From an uncultured Clostridia bacterium (GTDB lineage: Bacteria; Bacillota; Clostridia; Christensenellales; Borkfalkiaceae), in the NCBI GenBank assembly GCA_944328445.1, contig CALVHO010000010.1, positions 1 through 64,000 of the forward strand: a stretch of 64,000 nt of DNA. Direction: 5' to 3'. Positions 1 through 8,671 of this stretch are shown one piece after another; the stretch's first letter is position 1, and the number at the start of each line of letters is the position of its first letter. Below the pieces are notes generated by a model that had not been told where the DNA came from, did no database searches, and saw only the letters and a program-made list of their open reading frames with translations. The translations under genes were made by a program, and so were the position numbers.

Positions 1-289
1 CGCGCCCTTTCTTCATGCCTCGGACTTCGGTCATTTACGCCGCAGTAAACTCCCTCGTCCTCGCATTTGTAAGTGCGCGGTCTGCAACCCTTCTGCTCGG
101 TTTGGACAGGGCCGAGGATAAGGGCGCATCCCGCGCCCTTTCTTCATGCCTCGGGCTTCGGTCATTTACCTCCAAGTAAACTCCCTCGTCCTCGCATTTG
201 CAAGTGCGCGATCTGCGGCCCTTCTGCTCGGTTTGGACAGGTGCGAGGATAAGGGCGCATCCAGCGCCCTTTCTTCATGCCTCGGACTT
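1..289. repeat. 131-bp tandem repeat, about 2.2 copies
   Basis: Two near-identical units of about 131 bp (1-131 and 132-262) are followed by a partial third (263 to about 289). Each unit opens with GCGCCCTTTCTTCATGCCTC and ends near AGGATAAGGGCGCATC. Copies differ by scattered substitutions only. The array runs off the left edge, so its full copy number is unknown. Short open frames across it are repeat translations, and I see no convincing start or ribosome site. It may be a chromosome-specific intergenic repeat family. Confidence 0.85.
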
Positions 290-300
290 TTATCAATGGC

Positions 301-337
301 AAAAACCTCGGAAAACACGTCGTTTTCCGAGGTTTTT
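301..337. terminator. Perfect palindrome, likely bidirectional terminator
   Basis: A 16-bp arm at 301-316 (AAAAACCTCGGAAAAC) is perfectly complementary to 322-337 across a 5-nt loop, with A and T tracts at the outer ends. It would terminate transcription in either direction. It lies just past the stop codon of the minus-strand ATPase gene. Confidence 0.75.
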
Positions 338-362
338 GCTTTGCACGGCCAAGGCGGCGGCA

Positions 363-1562
363 TTACTTATCGAGCAGGAAGCGAACGATATTGAAGTGGC
401 GTATGCCGTTCCGTGAAAAATCGGGCAGGTCGCCGGAGATGACGTATTTGGGGTAATTGTCGTTTATCCTTTCAAGATTGCCGAATTCGCGTTCCACCGT
501 TTCGGGGGAAGCGAGAAGATAGCAGACCTGAACATAGATGCGCTCTTTGCCCTTATAGGCGACGAAGTCGATCTCATAGCGATCGGTTTTGCCGACTTTC
601 ACGTCATATCCGCGGGAGAGAAGTTCGAGATAGACGACGTTTTCATAAAGCTTGTTAAAATCTATTTCGTTGCTCGCTTTCATGACGTTCCTGAGGCCTA
701 AATCGACGGCATAGTATTTTTCACCAGCGGCAAGCAGTTTTTTTCCTTTGATGTCGTACCGCTGTACGGAGCTCATGATCATCGCATTCTTGATGTACCC
801 GATATAGGCAAGGACGGTATCGACCGACGTCCGTATCCCGTTTGCGGCGAGAGCGGAAACGATCGAGCGCGCCGAGAATGGGTTGGCGATGTTGTCCATC
901 AGGAAGGAAAGGAGCAGGTTCAAAAGAGCACTGTCGTTGAGTTTGTTGCGCTGAATGATGTCTTTGACGACGATGGCGTCGTAGGTGTCCGAAAGATAGG
1001 GCTCCACCGAAATTTCTTCAAGGGAAAAGCGCAGCGGCAGACCGCCGTAACGCAGATAGTCTGAAAAGAGCGCATCGTCCGAAACGAAGGTACCGTTTTG
1101 CCGAGTGATCTCCTTTGCTTCGGACAAGGTGAAGGGATAGACGTGGATCTGGATATACCTTCCCGCGATCAGCGTTGCAAGCTCGCCCGAAAGCAGTTTG
1201 GAATTGGAACCCGTAATGTAGATGTCGCAATCGAGATCGACAAGGAGGGAAGATACCACTTCTTCCCAAGCGGAAACGGTCTGTATTTCGTCGAGGAAAA
1301 TATACGTTTTTCCGTCGGCTTTTTTCGCTGCGTTGATGAGATACGAATAGAGCGCGTCCGAATTTTTCAGGTGCGCGTTGGCTTTGGATTCAAAACTGAT
1401 ATATACGACGTTGTTTTTCTGCCGTCCGTGTTGCAGCAGATAGTCCTGTATCTGTTGCAACAAAACGGTTTTACCCGAACGGCGGACACCCGTAAGCACT
1501 TTGATAAGGTTCTTATCGATGAGCGGAATGATTTGGCCGAGATAGGTTTTGCGGAGGATCAT
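363..1562 (-). CDS. AAA-family ATPase with C-terminal DUF4143
   Basis: A 399-aa protein of the AAA_14 plus DUF4143 family, a widespread group of P-loop ATPases of unknown cellular role. Walker A is GVRRSGKT (residues 25-32), Walker B is IFLDE (88-92), and a sensor-like TGSN follows at 117-120. The C-terminal half has the DUF4143 pattern (YDIKGKKLLAAGEKYYAVDLGLRN) and ends with a nuclease-like stretch YEIDFVAYKGK. I placed the start at 1562 because family members begin with a short lead to Walker A and GGGAG precedes this ATG; an upstream in-frame ATG at 1661 would run through the promoter. It is monocistronic. GC is clearly lower than in the neighbouring operon, which suggests transfer. Some relatives have been discussed as antitoxin or defence-linked, but nothing here proves a role. 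Confidence 0.9.
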   Translation of the reverse strand: MILRKTYLGQIIPLIDKNLIKVLTGVRRSGKTVLLQQIQDYLLQHGRQKNNVVYISFESKANAHLKNSDALYSYLINAAKKADGKTYIFLDEIQTVSAWEEVVSSLLVDLDCDIYITGSNSKLLSGELATLIAGRYIQIHVYPFTLSEAKEITRQNGTFVSDDALFSDYLRYGGLPLRFSLEEISVEPYLSDTYDAIVVKDIIQRNKLNDSALLNLLLSFLMDNIANPFSARSIVSALAANGIRTSVDTVLAYIGYIKNAMIMSSVQRYDIKGKKLLAAGEKYYAVDLGLRNVMKASNEIDFNKLYENVVYLELLSRGYDVKVGKTDRYEIDFVAYKGKERIYVQVCYLLASPETVEREFGNLERINDNYPKYVISGDLPDFSRNGIRHFNIVRFLLDK

Positions 1563-1589
1563 GGCAGTTCTCCCGTTGCTTTTTACTGC

Positions 1590-1618
1590 ATTATACTCGA
1601 CAAAAATATCGTTGTCAA
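1590..1618 (-). promoter_or_regulatory. Consensus sigma-A promoter of the DUF4143 ATPase
   Basis: On the minus strand -35 TTGACA (1613-1618) and -10 TATAAT (1590-1595) are separated by exactly 17 nt. Transcription would start about 20 nt before the ATG at 1562. Confidence 0.9.
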
Positions 1619-1648
1619 CATTTTTGTCCGTCTGCAATCGACAAAAAT
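1597..1648. promoter_or_regulatory. Three TCGACAAAAAT-type boxes over the promoter
   Basis: TCGACAAAAAT occurs at 1597-1607 (in the promoter spacer) and 1638-1648, with an inverted, slightly degenerate copy (ATTTTTGTC) at 1620-1628. The arrangement over and just upstream of the -35 looks like an operator. The cognate regulator is not identifiable. Confidence 0.55.
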
Positions 1649-1936
1649 TAAAAATCAACACGAATTGTCGGATAAATCGTCGAAAGACGATTTGCGGGGC
1701 AAAGGTAAATTTCGGCGAAAAACGCGGAAAGGGAGAAAAAAGAAGCGGGGCCGTATGTGTTCGGGCAAGCAGGGTACGGAAGGCGTTTGCAAACCGTGTT
1801 GCGGGCGTTTCCGTTGCGGGAGTCGGCGCATTTTGTCGGATATGAATACAAATATATTCAATTTTTCGCGCGGTGCGTTCATTTTTTGTGGCGTCGTCAC
1901 CGCGGCGGGCGGGACTGCGGCGGTTTTTTCAAACGC

Positions 1937-1965
1937 TTGCAATCTACGCGCGCGCGTGGTATAAT
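1937..1965 (+). promoter_or_regulatory. Promoter of the rhamnose operon
   Basis: TTGCAA (1937-1942), a 17-nt spacer and TATAAT (1960-1965) precede a leader of about 125 nt. The leader contains a GC-rich inverted repeat near 2032-2056 (CGCGCGGCC / GGCCGCGCG). The rest of 1563-2095 holds only this promoter, the opposing ATPase promoter and its boxes. Confidence 0.85.
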
Positions 1966-2095
1966 CGAAGCAACACAAGGCCGTCCGCCCCGCTGCGCGC
2001 GAAGGTCCCGCGGGGGCGGGTGCCCGTTTCCGCGCGGCCGTGCGCAGGCCGCGCGCGGGCGGGCAGGGCCTTTCCCATGCAAGGAGGAAACACGA

Positions 2096-2974
2096 ATGAA
2101 GGGGATCATCCTCGCAGGCGGCAGCGGTACGCGGCTGTACCCGCTGACCATGGTCACGTCCAAACAGCTCTTGCCCGTGTACGACAAGCCGATGATTTTT
2201 TACCCGCTGACCACCCTCATGCTGGGCGGCATCCGCGACATCCTCATCATCTCCACCCCGCAGGATCTGCCCAACTTCGAGCGGCTGCTGGGCGACGGCA
2301 GCCACTTCGGCCTGCGGCTCTCCTACAAGGTGCAGCCCTCGCCCGACGGGCTGGCGCAGGCCTTTATCCTGGGGGAGGAATTTGTCGGCGGCGAGCGCTG
2401 CGCGATGATCCTCGGCGACAACATCTTCTACGGCGCGGGCCTCGTTTCGCACCTGAAAAAGGCGGCCGCGCGCGAAGAGGGCGCCACCGTTTTCGGCTAT
2501 TGGGTGGAAGATCCCGAGCGCTTCGGCGTCGTCGAGCTGGACAAGAACGGGCGCGCCCTCTCCATCGAGGAAAAGGCGGAGCACCCCAAATCGAACTACG
2601 CCGTCACGGGCCTGTATTTTTACGACAACAAGGTCTGTGAACGCGCCAAGCAGCTCAAACCTTCCAAGCGCGGCGAATTGGAGATCACCGACCTCAACCG
2701 CATCTACCTGGAAGAGGGCTCGCTGCACGTGATCACCCTCGGCCGCGGCTATGCCTGGCTGGATACGGGCACCATCGATTCTCTGGCCGAGGCGTCCGAC
2801 TTCGTGCGGGTGGTGGAATCGCGCCAGGGCATCCTCATCGCCTCGCCCGAAGAAGCGGCCTACCGCAACGGCTGGATCGACCGCGCCGCCCTCCTGCGTG
2901 CGGCGGAGCAGTACGGTAAATCGCCGTACGGCACCCACCTGCGCCGCGTGGCGGAGGGCAGGCTGCTCTATTGA
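2096..2974 (+). CDS. rfbA: Glucose-1-phosphate thymidylyltransferase
   Basis: RfbA/RmlA makes dTDP-glucose from glucose-1-phosphate and dTTP, the first step of dTDP-L-rhamnose synthesis. The 292-aa length is normal. The nucleotide-binding [11 protein letters not shown] begins at residue 8, followed by [17 protein letters not shown], and the metal-site motif GDNIFYG is intact. The start at 2096 follows an ideal AAGGAGG at 2081; the open frame extends upstream but without homology. First gene of a six-gene run, 65 nt before rfbC. The order A-C-B-GT-D-GT places all four rhamnose genes together. Confidence 0.97.
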   Translation: MKGIILAGGSGTRLYPLTMVTSKQLLPVYDKPMIFYPLTTLMLGGIRDILIISTPQDLPNFERLLGDGSHFGLRLSYKVQPSPDGLAQAFILGEEFVGGERCAMILGDNIFYGAGLVSHLKKAAAREEGATVFGYWVEDPERFGVVELDKNGRALSIEEKAEHPKSNYAVTGLYFYDNKVCERAKQLKPSKRGELEITDLNRIYLEEGSLHVITLGRGYAWLDTGTIDSLAEASDFVRVVESRQGILIASPEEAAYRNGWIDRAALLRAAEQYGKSPYGTHLRRVAEGRLLY

Positions 2975-3039
2975 GCGGGCCGCGAACGCGCATCCGCATA
3001 AAAAACGGCGGGCCTTGCCCGCATACGGGAGAAAGAACC

Positions 3040-3585
3040 ATGAATTTCATTGCCACGGAACTGGAAGGCGTGTACATCGTCGAGCCCCGCGTGTTCGGCG
3101 ACAAGCGCGGCTTTTTCATGGAGAGCTGGTCCAAACGCGCCTTCGAGGCGGCGGGGCTGTTTTACGACTTCGTGCAGGACAACCACTCCTCCTCCGACGT
3201 GAAGGGCACCCTGCGCGGCATCCATTTCCAAAAAGGGGAAAAGGCGCAGGCCAAGCTGGTGCGCTGCGTGCGCGGCGCCGTGCTCGACGTGGCCGTCGAC
3301 CTGCGCCCGCAGAGCCCCACCTACAAGCGGTGGGTGGCCGTGGAGCTGAGCGAGGAGAACAAGCGCCAGCTTCTCATCCCCCGCGGCTTCGGCCACGGCT
3401 TCGTCACCTTGACCGACCACGTCGAATTTTTGTACAAGGCGGACAACCCCTACGCCCCCGAGGCGGACGGCGGCATCCGCTGGAACGACCCCGAGCTGAA
3501 CGTGGATTGGGGCGTTACCGACCCCGTCCTTTCGGACAAGGACAAGAACGCGCCCTTCCTCAAAGACGCGGTGACGGGCTTTTGA
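3040..3585 (+). CDS. rfbC: dTDP-4-dehydrorhamnose 3,5-epimerase
   Basis: RfbC/RmlC epimerises dTDP-4-keto-6-deoxyglucose at C3 and C5. The protein has 181 aa, the usual size for this cupin dimer. The GTLRGIHFQ motif (57-65) carries the catalytic His at residue 62, and PRGFGHGFVTL and EFLYK are also family hallmarks. The start at 3040 (MNFIATELEG) follows GGGAGAAAG; a longer frame from 2971 overlaps the rfbA stop and lacks homology. Third step in the pathway, encoded second in the operon. Confidence 0.97.
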   Translation: MNFIATELEGVYIVEPRVFGDKRGFFMESWSKRAFEAAGLFYDFVQDNHSSSDVKGTLRGIHFQKGEKAQAKLVRCVRGAVLDVAVDLRPQSPTYKRWVAVELSEENKRQLLIPRGFGHGFVTLTDHVEFLYKADNPYAPEADGGIRWNDPELNVDWGVTDPVLSDKDKNAPFLKDAVTGF

Positions 3586-3648
3586 GCCGCACCGCCGAAC
3601 GGGCACGCGGGCCGCTGCGGCGGCCACAACAACGCAAGGAGAAAGACC

Positions 3649-4668
3649 ATGAAGATCCTCATCACGGGCGGCGCCGGGTTCATCGGCAGCAACTTCATCT
3701 ACTTTGAGCGCGCGAACCACCCGCAGGACAAGCTGGTGTGCGTGGACAAGCTCACCTACGCGGGCGACCTGGAAACGCTCGAACCCGTCCTTTCGGACAA
3801 AAATTTCCGCTTCGTGCGGGCGGACATCGCCGACCGCGCCGCCATGGAGGCGCTCTTTGCCGAAGAGCGGCCGGACGCGGTGGTCAACTTCGCGGCCGAG
3901 AGCCACGTCGACCGCTCCATCGAGACGCCCGCCGTGTTCATGGAGACCAACGCCATGGGCACGCAGGTGCTGCTGGACGCCTGCCGCAAATTCGGCGTGG
4001 GGCGCTTCCACCAGGTGTCCACCGACGAGGTGTACGGAGACCTGCCGCTGGACAGGCCCGACCTCTTCTTCACCGAAAAGACGCCGCTGCACGCTTCCAG
4101 CCCGTATTCCGCGTCCAAGGCGGCGGCCGACCTGCTGTGCGGCGCCTACGCGCGCACCTACGGCCTGCCCGTGACCATCAGCCGCTGTTCCAACAACTAC
4201 GGGCCGTACCAGTTCCCCGAAAAACTCATCCCTCTGATGATCGCCAACGCCCTGGCGGATAAGCCTCTGCCCGTCTACGGCGAGGGGCTGAACGTGCGCG
4301 ACTGGCTGTACGTGGAGGACCACTGCGCGGCCATCGACCTCATCCTTCGCAAGGGGGAGGCGGGCACCGTTTACAACGTCGGCGGCCACAACGAGCGGCG
4401 CAACATCGACATCGTGCGCATCATCCTGGCCGAGCTCGGCAAGCCCGAGAGCCTCATCCGCCACGTCGCCGACCGCAAGGGGCATGACCGCCGCTACGCC
4501 ATCGACCCCGCCTTCATCCACGAAAAGCTCGGCTGGCTGCCCGCCACCAAGTTCGAGGACGGCATCCGCAAGACCATCCGCTGGTACCTCGACAACCGCA
4601 CCTGGTGGGAGAACATCCTCTCGGGCGAATACAAGGGCTGTTATGACCGCCTGTTCGGGCAGCGCTGA
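3649..4668 (+). CDS. rfbB: dTDP-glucose 4,6-dehydratase
   Basis: RfbB/RmlB is an extended short-chain dehydrogenase that converts dTDP-glucose to dTDP-4-keto-6-deoxyglucose with bound NAD. The Rossmann motif GGAGFIGS is at residues 7-14, catalytic TDE at 125-127 and YSASK at 153-157, all intact. Length 339 aa is typical. AAGGAGAAAG precedes the ATG. The following glycosyltransferase starts inside its last codons, indicating translational coupling. Confidence 0.97.
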   Translation: MKILITGGAGFIGSNFIYFERANHPQDKLVCVDKLTYAGDLETLEPVLSDKNFRFVRADIADRAAMEALFAEERPDAVVNFAAESHVDRSIETPAVFMETNAMGTQVLLDACRKFGVGRFHQVSTDEVYGDLPLDRPDLFFTEKTPLHASSPYSASKAAADLLCGAYARTYGLPVTISRCSNNYGPYQFPEKLIPLMIANALADKPLPVYGEGLNVRDWLYVEDHCAAIDLILRKGEAGTVYNVGGHNERRNIDIVRIILAELGKPESLIRHVADRKGHDRRYAIDPAFIHEKLGWLPATKFEDGIRKTIRWYLDNRTWWENILSGEYKGCYDRLFGQR

Positions 4669-5650
4669 CCGCGCGGCGCGGGGCGGCGGGCCGCTCGTGA
4701 CCATTGCGATGGCCGTGTACGAACCCGACCTCGCCTGGCTGCGCGAACAGCTCCTGTCCCTGGAAGGGCAGAGCTATCCCGCCCTCGAACTGATCGTGCT
4801 CGACGACGGGTCCGAGGGCCTGTCGGAAGGCCTGCTGCGCACGGTGGTGCAAAGCTGCGTGCGCTCCTTCCCCGCCAAGGTATACAAGCGCGAACAAAAC
4901 CGCGGGTCCAACGCCACGTTCGAGGAGCTGACGGCGCTGGCTTCGGGCAAGTACATCGCCTACTGCGACCAGGACGACGTGTGGCTGCCCGAAAAGATCG
5001 CCACCCTCGTTTCCGCCGCCGAAGAGAGCGGCGCGCCCCTCGTCTGTTCGGATATGTACGTCATCGACGGGCGCGGCAACGTGGTGGCGGACAGCATCAC
5101 CAAAGTGCGCCGCCATCACCGCTTTTTGAGCGGGGAGGGGCTGACCGCTTCGCTCTTTTGCAAAAACTTCGTCACGGGCTGTACCATGCTGGTGCGCGCA
5201 GAACAGGCGCGCGCCGCTTTGCCGTTTTGCCCGTTCATGGTGCACGACCATTGGCTGGCGCTCTTTTGCTCGGCGCGGGGGGCGATCGTCACCCTGCCGC
5301 AGCCGCTCATCCGCTACCGCATCCACAGCCGCAACCAGACGCTCGTTTTGGCGGGCGTGCATGACAAGGCGAGCTACACCGCCGTGCGCGTGCAGAAGCT
5401 GTGCGACCGCCTCGCCTGGCTGCAAGAGCATTTCGACTGTCCCGACGGCGCCCGCGCCGCGCTGGACGGCATGCGGGCCTGGGCGGAGGCGCGCCTGCAC
5501 AACATGCGGGGAGAAAAGGGCTGGCGTAAGGCGGTCTGGCAGGGGCGGCGCTTCGGGTTTTTGCCGTCGCTGTTCGAGCAGTTTGCGCCCCGCCTGCCCA
5601 AGCCGCTGTTTTCCCTGGCCGTAAAACTGGTGCAAAAAAACCGCATCTGA
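4643..5650 (+). CDS. Family 2 glycosyltransferase, probable rhamnosyltransferase
   Basis: A 335-aa GT-A fold enzyme. The GT2 pattern is clear: VTIAMAVYEPD near residue 19, DDGS at 54-57, the metal-binding-region motif DQDDVW at 109-114, and HDHW near residue 208. The DQDDVW form is common in glycosyltransferases linked to rhamnose clusters, so dTDP-rhamnose as donor is a reasonable inference, not a demonstration. There is no membrane segment. The ATG at 4643 overlaps the rfbB end by 26 nt; an in-frame GTG at 4697 is an alternative that would trim a poorly conserved N-terminus. Confidence 0.88.
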   Translation: MTACSGSADRAARGGGPLVTIAMAVYEPDLAWLREQLLSLEGQSYPALELIVLDDGSEGLSEGLLRTVVQSCVRSFPAKVYKREQNRGSNATFEELTALASGKYIAYCDQDDVWLPEKIATLVSAAEESGAPLVCSDMYVIDGRGNVVADSITKVRRHHRFLSGEGLTASLFCKNFVTGCTMLVRAEQARAALPFCPFMVHDHWLALFCSARGAIVTLPQPLIRYRIHSRNQTLVLAGVHDKASYTAVRVQKLCDRLAWLQEHFDCPDGARAALDGMRAWAEARLHNMRGEKGWRKAVWQGRRFGFLPSLFEQFAPRLPKPLFSLAVKLVQKNRI

Positions 5651-5722
5651 GCCGCGCCCCCACGGGCGCTTCGGCGCGGCCGCGTTTCTGCGTTTGCAAA
5701 GCGGGCGCCGCGTCTTAAATTT

Positions 5723-5741
5723 GCGCCCGCAAAGCGGGCGC
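5723..5741 (+). other. GC-rich hairpin in the glycosyltransferase-rfbD gap
   Basis: GCGCCCGC (5723-5730) pairs with GCGGGCGC (5734-5741) around AAA. It is followed by ACAAAAATTTTCC rather than a U-run, so it is more likely a transcript-stability or pausing element than a strong terminator. The 119-nt gap otherwise shows only a partial duplicate of the same GCGGGCGCC sequence. Confidence 0.4.
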
Positions 5742-5769
5742 ACAAAAATTTTCCAAAGAGGGATCGTTC

Positions 5770-6624
5770 ATGAAAGTATTGGTCACGGGCGCGGGCGGAC
5801 AGCTCGGCTACGACGTGTGCCGCGAGCTTGCCCGCCGCGGCATCGAAAACCGCGGGGCGGACGTCGCCGATTTCGACATCACCGACGCGCAGGCCGTCCG
5901 CGCGTACATCGGGCAATACGCGCCCGACGCCGTGGTGCATTGCGCCGCCTATACGGCGGTGGACCGCGCGGAGGAGGACGCCGCGCGCGCCTTTGCCGTC
6001 AACGAGGGCGGCACGCGCAACATCGCCGCGGCCTGCGCCGGAACGGGCGCCAAGATGGTCTACATCTCCACCGATTACGTGTTCGGCGGCGAGGGCGAGC
6101 GGTTTTACGAGCCTGACGACGCGGCCGCGCCCTTGGGCGTGTACGGCAAAAGCAAGTACGCGGGCGAGCTGGCCGCGCGTTCGCTGGTGCAAAAGCTGTT
6201 CATCGTGCGTATTTCCTGGGTATTCGGCATGAACGGGGGCAACTTCGTCAAAACTATGCTGCGCCTGGCCGGCACGCACGAAAGCCTCAACGTGGTGGGG
6301 GATCAGTTCGGTTCGCCCACCTATACGGCCGACCTCGCGCCGCTGCTTTGCGACATGCTCGAAGGCGAAAAATACGGCACCTACCACGCGACCAACGAGG
6401 GGGTGTGTTCCTGGGCGGAATTCGCGCGCGAGATCTTCCGCCTGGCGGGCAGGCAGACGCAGGTGCACACCGTGACCGCCGCGGAATACGGCGCCAAGGC
6501 GCCCCGCCCGCACAATTCGCGGCTGAGCAAGGCCTGCCTCGACGCCGCGGGCTTCACCCGCCTGCCGCCCTGGCAGGCCGCCCTCGCGCGCTACCTGCGC
6601 GCCCTCGCCGCGGAGGGGAAGTAA
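5770..6624 (+). CDS. rfbD: dTDP-4-dehydrorhamnose reductase
   Basis: RfbD/RmlD performs the last step, NAD(P)H reduction to dTDP-L-rhamnose. GAGGQLGYD (7-15) is the nucleotide loop, STDYVFGG is at 100-107 and the YGKSK catalytic motif at 125-129. The length, 284 aa, is normal. It completes the four-gene rhamnose set. Its stop is 3 nt before the next glycosyltransferase start, so the two are co-translated. Confidence 0.97.
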   Translation: MKVLVTGAGGQLGYDVCRELARRGIENRGADVADFDITDAQAVRAYIGQYAPDAVVHCAAYTAVDRAEEDAARAFAVNEGGTRNIAAACAGTGAKMVYISTDYVFGGEGERFYEPDDAAAPLGVYGKSKYAGELAARSLVQKLFIVRISWVFGMNGGNFVKTMLRLAGTHESLNVVGDQFGSPTYTADLAPLLCDMLEGEKYGTYHATNEGVCSWAEFAREIFRLAGRQTQVHTVTAAEYGAKAPRPHNSRLSKACLDAAGFTRLPPWQAALARYLRALAAEGK

Positions 6625-6627
6625 GGT

Positions 6628-8496
6628 ATGTTCCGCCTGGTGAAAAAAGGCTTCAAGAGCCTGAAAAAGTACGGCATCCGCGTGACGGCGCGCCGCGTCT
6701 GGCGCAAATTTTTCCGCCGCGGCGGCGTGCGGCACGCCTGTTTCCGCGTCTGGACGGAAAAGGAGTACGCCGCCCAGCGCGCGCACGTCTTTGACCGCGA
6801 CGTGACGTTCAGCATCGCCGTTCCGCTGTACAACACGCCCGAGCCCTTTCTGCGCGCCATGATCGATTCGGTGCGCGGGCAGACGTATGCAAAATGGCAG
6901 CTCTGCCTGGCCGACGGCAGCGATGGCGAACATGCCCGCGTGGGCGAGATCTGCCGCGGCTATGCCGCCAAAGACGGGCGCATTTGTTACCGCAAGCTGG
7001 AAAAGAACGGCGGCATCTCCGAAAATTCCAACGCCGCGCTCGCTATGGCGGAAGGGGAGTATATCGGCCTGCTCGACCACGACGACCTGCTGCACCCCGC
7101 GGCGCTGTATTGCGTGATGCGGGCGGTCTGCGAGGAGGGTGCCGACTTCGTCTACACCGACGAGGCCACGTTCACGGCGAAGGGCCGGCGCGCGGACGGC
7201 GCGGGTTTTCACTTCTATGCGGGCGCGAAGGGGGTGTACAACCACCATTTCAAGCCCGATTTCGCGCCCGACAACCTGCGCGCCATCAATTATATCTGCC
7301 ACTTTACCGCCTTTGCGCGGCCGCTGCTGGCGGCGGCGGGCGGCGGCTTCCGCCACGAATACGACGGCAGCCAGGATTTCGACCTCATCCTCCGCCTGAC
7401 CGAGCGCGCGCAAAAGATCGTGCACGTGCCCGAGATCCTGTATTTCTGGCGGGCGCATGCGTCCTCGACCGCGCAGGACCTCTCTTCCAAGCCCTACGTT
7501 CTGGCGGCGGGGCGCGCCGCGGTGGCGGCGCACCTGCGGCGCACGGGGCTCCAAGGCGAAGTGGAGGACGGCGCCGTGCCGTCCACCTACCGCGTCCGCT
7601 ACGCTGTCGAGGGCGAGCCGCTCATCTCCGTCGTCATCCCCAATAAGGACGGAAAAAATACCCTGCGGCGTTGCCTTGCTTCCCTGCAAAAGAGCACCTG
7701 GAAAAATTACGAGATCGTCATCGCCGAAAACAACAGCACCGATCCCGCCACGTTCGATTATTATAAGGAATTGGAGGCCGACCCGCGCATCCGCGTCGTC
7801 GGGTGGGAGGGCCCGTTCAATTATTCCGCCATCAACAACTACGCCGTGCGCTTTGCCAAGGGCGAGTATCTTTTGTTTTTGAACAACGACGTCGAGGTCA
7901 TCTCCCCGCAGTGGATGGAGGAGATGCTGATGTTTGCGCAGCGGCAGGACGTGGGCGGCGTCGGCGCCATGCTGTATTATTTTGACGATACCGTGCAGCA
8001 TGCGGGCGTCATTTTGGGAACGGGCGGCATTGCCGATCACGCGCACAAATATTTCCGCCGCGGCCGCTTCGGGTATATGGGCAGGCTGACGTACGCGCAG
8101 GATGTTTCGGCCGTGACGGCGGCGTGCATGCTCGTGCCGCGCCGCGTCTTCGAGGAGGTCGGCGGCTTCGACGAGAGCTTCGCCGTGGCCTTCAACGACA
8201 TCGATTTTTGCATGCGCATCCGCGAAACGGGCCGCCTCATCGTCTGGACGCCCCACGCGGAACTGTACCACTACGAGAGCAAGACGCGCGGCCGCGACGA
8301 CGACAGCGCCGAAAAGCGGGCGCGGTTCGAGGACGAAGTCAAGCGCTTCCGCCGCCGCTGGCGCAAACAGCTGGAAGCGGGCGATCCCTATTACAACCCG
8401 AACCTCACGTTGCTGCGCCCCGATTTTTCGGTGCGCAGCAAGGAAGAGGCGGAGCACGCTCCCTTTCCCTTTGAAGAGAAAGAAGACCCGCAATAG
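6628..8496 (+). CDS. Two-domain family 2 glycosyltransferase
   Basis: A 622-aa protein with two consecutive GT2 domains. The first starts at FSIAVPLYN (about 61) and has LLDHDDLLHP near 148; the second starts at PLISVVIPNKDG (about 331) and has LLFLNNDVEVI in the equivalent place. The N-terminal 50 residues are basic (KKGFKSLKKYG) and may contact membrane or acceptor. Proteins of this architecture build rhamnan or mixed polysaccharides in Firmicutes. The DHDD and NNDVE motifs suggest both catalytic sites are kept. It ends the operon; no flippase, ABC exporter or polymerase is encoded nearby, so the polymer's destination is unknown. Confidence 0.9.
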   Translation: MFRLVKKGFKSLKKYGIRVTARRVWRKFFRRGGVRHACFRVWTEKEYAAQRAHVFDRDVTFSIAVPLYNTPEPFLRAMIDSVRGQTYAKWQLCLADGSDGEHARVGEICRGYAAKDGRICYRKLEKNGGISENSNAALAMAEGEYIGLLDHDDLLHPAALYCVMRAVCEEGADFVYTDEATFTAKGRRADGAGFHFYAGAKGVYNHHFKPDFAPDNLRAINYICHFTAFARPLLAAAGGGFRHEYDGSQDFDLILRLTERAQKIVHVPEILYFWRAHASSTAQDLSSKPYVLAAGRAAVAAHLRRTGLQGEVEDGAVPSTYRVRYAVEGEPLISVVIPNKDGKNTLRRCLASLQKSTWKNYEIVIAENNSTDPATFDYYKELEADPRIRVVGWEGPFNYSAINNYAVRFAKGEYLLFLNNDVEVISPQWMEEMLMFAQRQDVGGVGAMLYYFDDTVQHAGVILGTGGIADHAHKYFRRGRFGYMGRLTYAQDVSAVTAACMLVPRRVFEEVGGFDESFAVAFNDIDFCMRIRETGRLIVWTPHAELYHYESKTRGRDDDSAEKRARFEDEVKRFRRRWRKQLEAGDPYYNPNLTLLRPDFSVRSKEEAEHAPFPFEEKEDPQ

Positions 8497-8601
8497 TTTT
8501 GCGGCATTGCGCGCCGAAAACGCCCCGCCGCCTCGCAACAACAGCGTCGGCCACGCATTCACGGCCCGTTCAAGGCGGGCGCCGTTCAAAAACCGTGAAA
8601 A

Positions 8602-8642
8602 AACCCCCGAGCGCTGCGGCTATGCCGCGGCGCTCGGGGGTT
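8602..8642 (+). terminator. Terminator after the rhamnose operon
   Basis: A long stem formed by AACCCCCGAGCGC and GCGCTCGGGGGTT with inner TGCGGC/GCCGCG pairing sits between convergent genes. It is flanked by A-rich and TTTT sequence, so it can serve both strands. Confidence 0.85.
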
Positions 8643-8671
8643 GCGTCTTTTGACGCTTGTTTTTCGTCGGT

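Noticed and set aside
1655..2938. A 427-codon minus-strand frame across rfbA and its leader.
   Set aside because: Overlaps a well-supported gene and promoter and translates to repetitive basic sequence.
5374..8589. A 1071-codon minus-strand open frame opposite the rfbD and glycosyltransferase genes.
   Set aside because: High GC lowers stop frequency on the antisense strand. The translation is low-complexity Arg/Val/Ala sequence without a domain, while the plus strand has clear enzymes.
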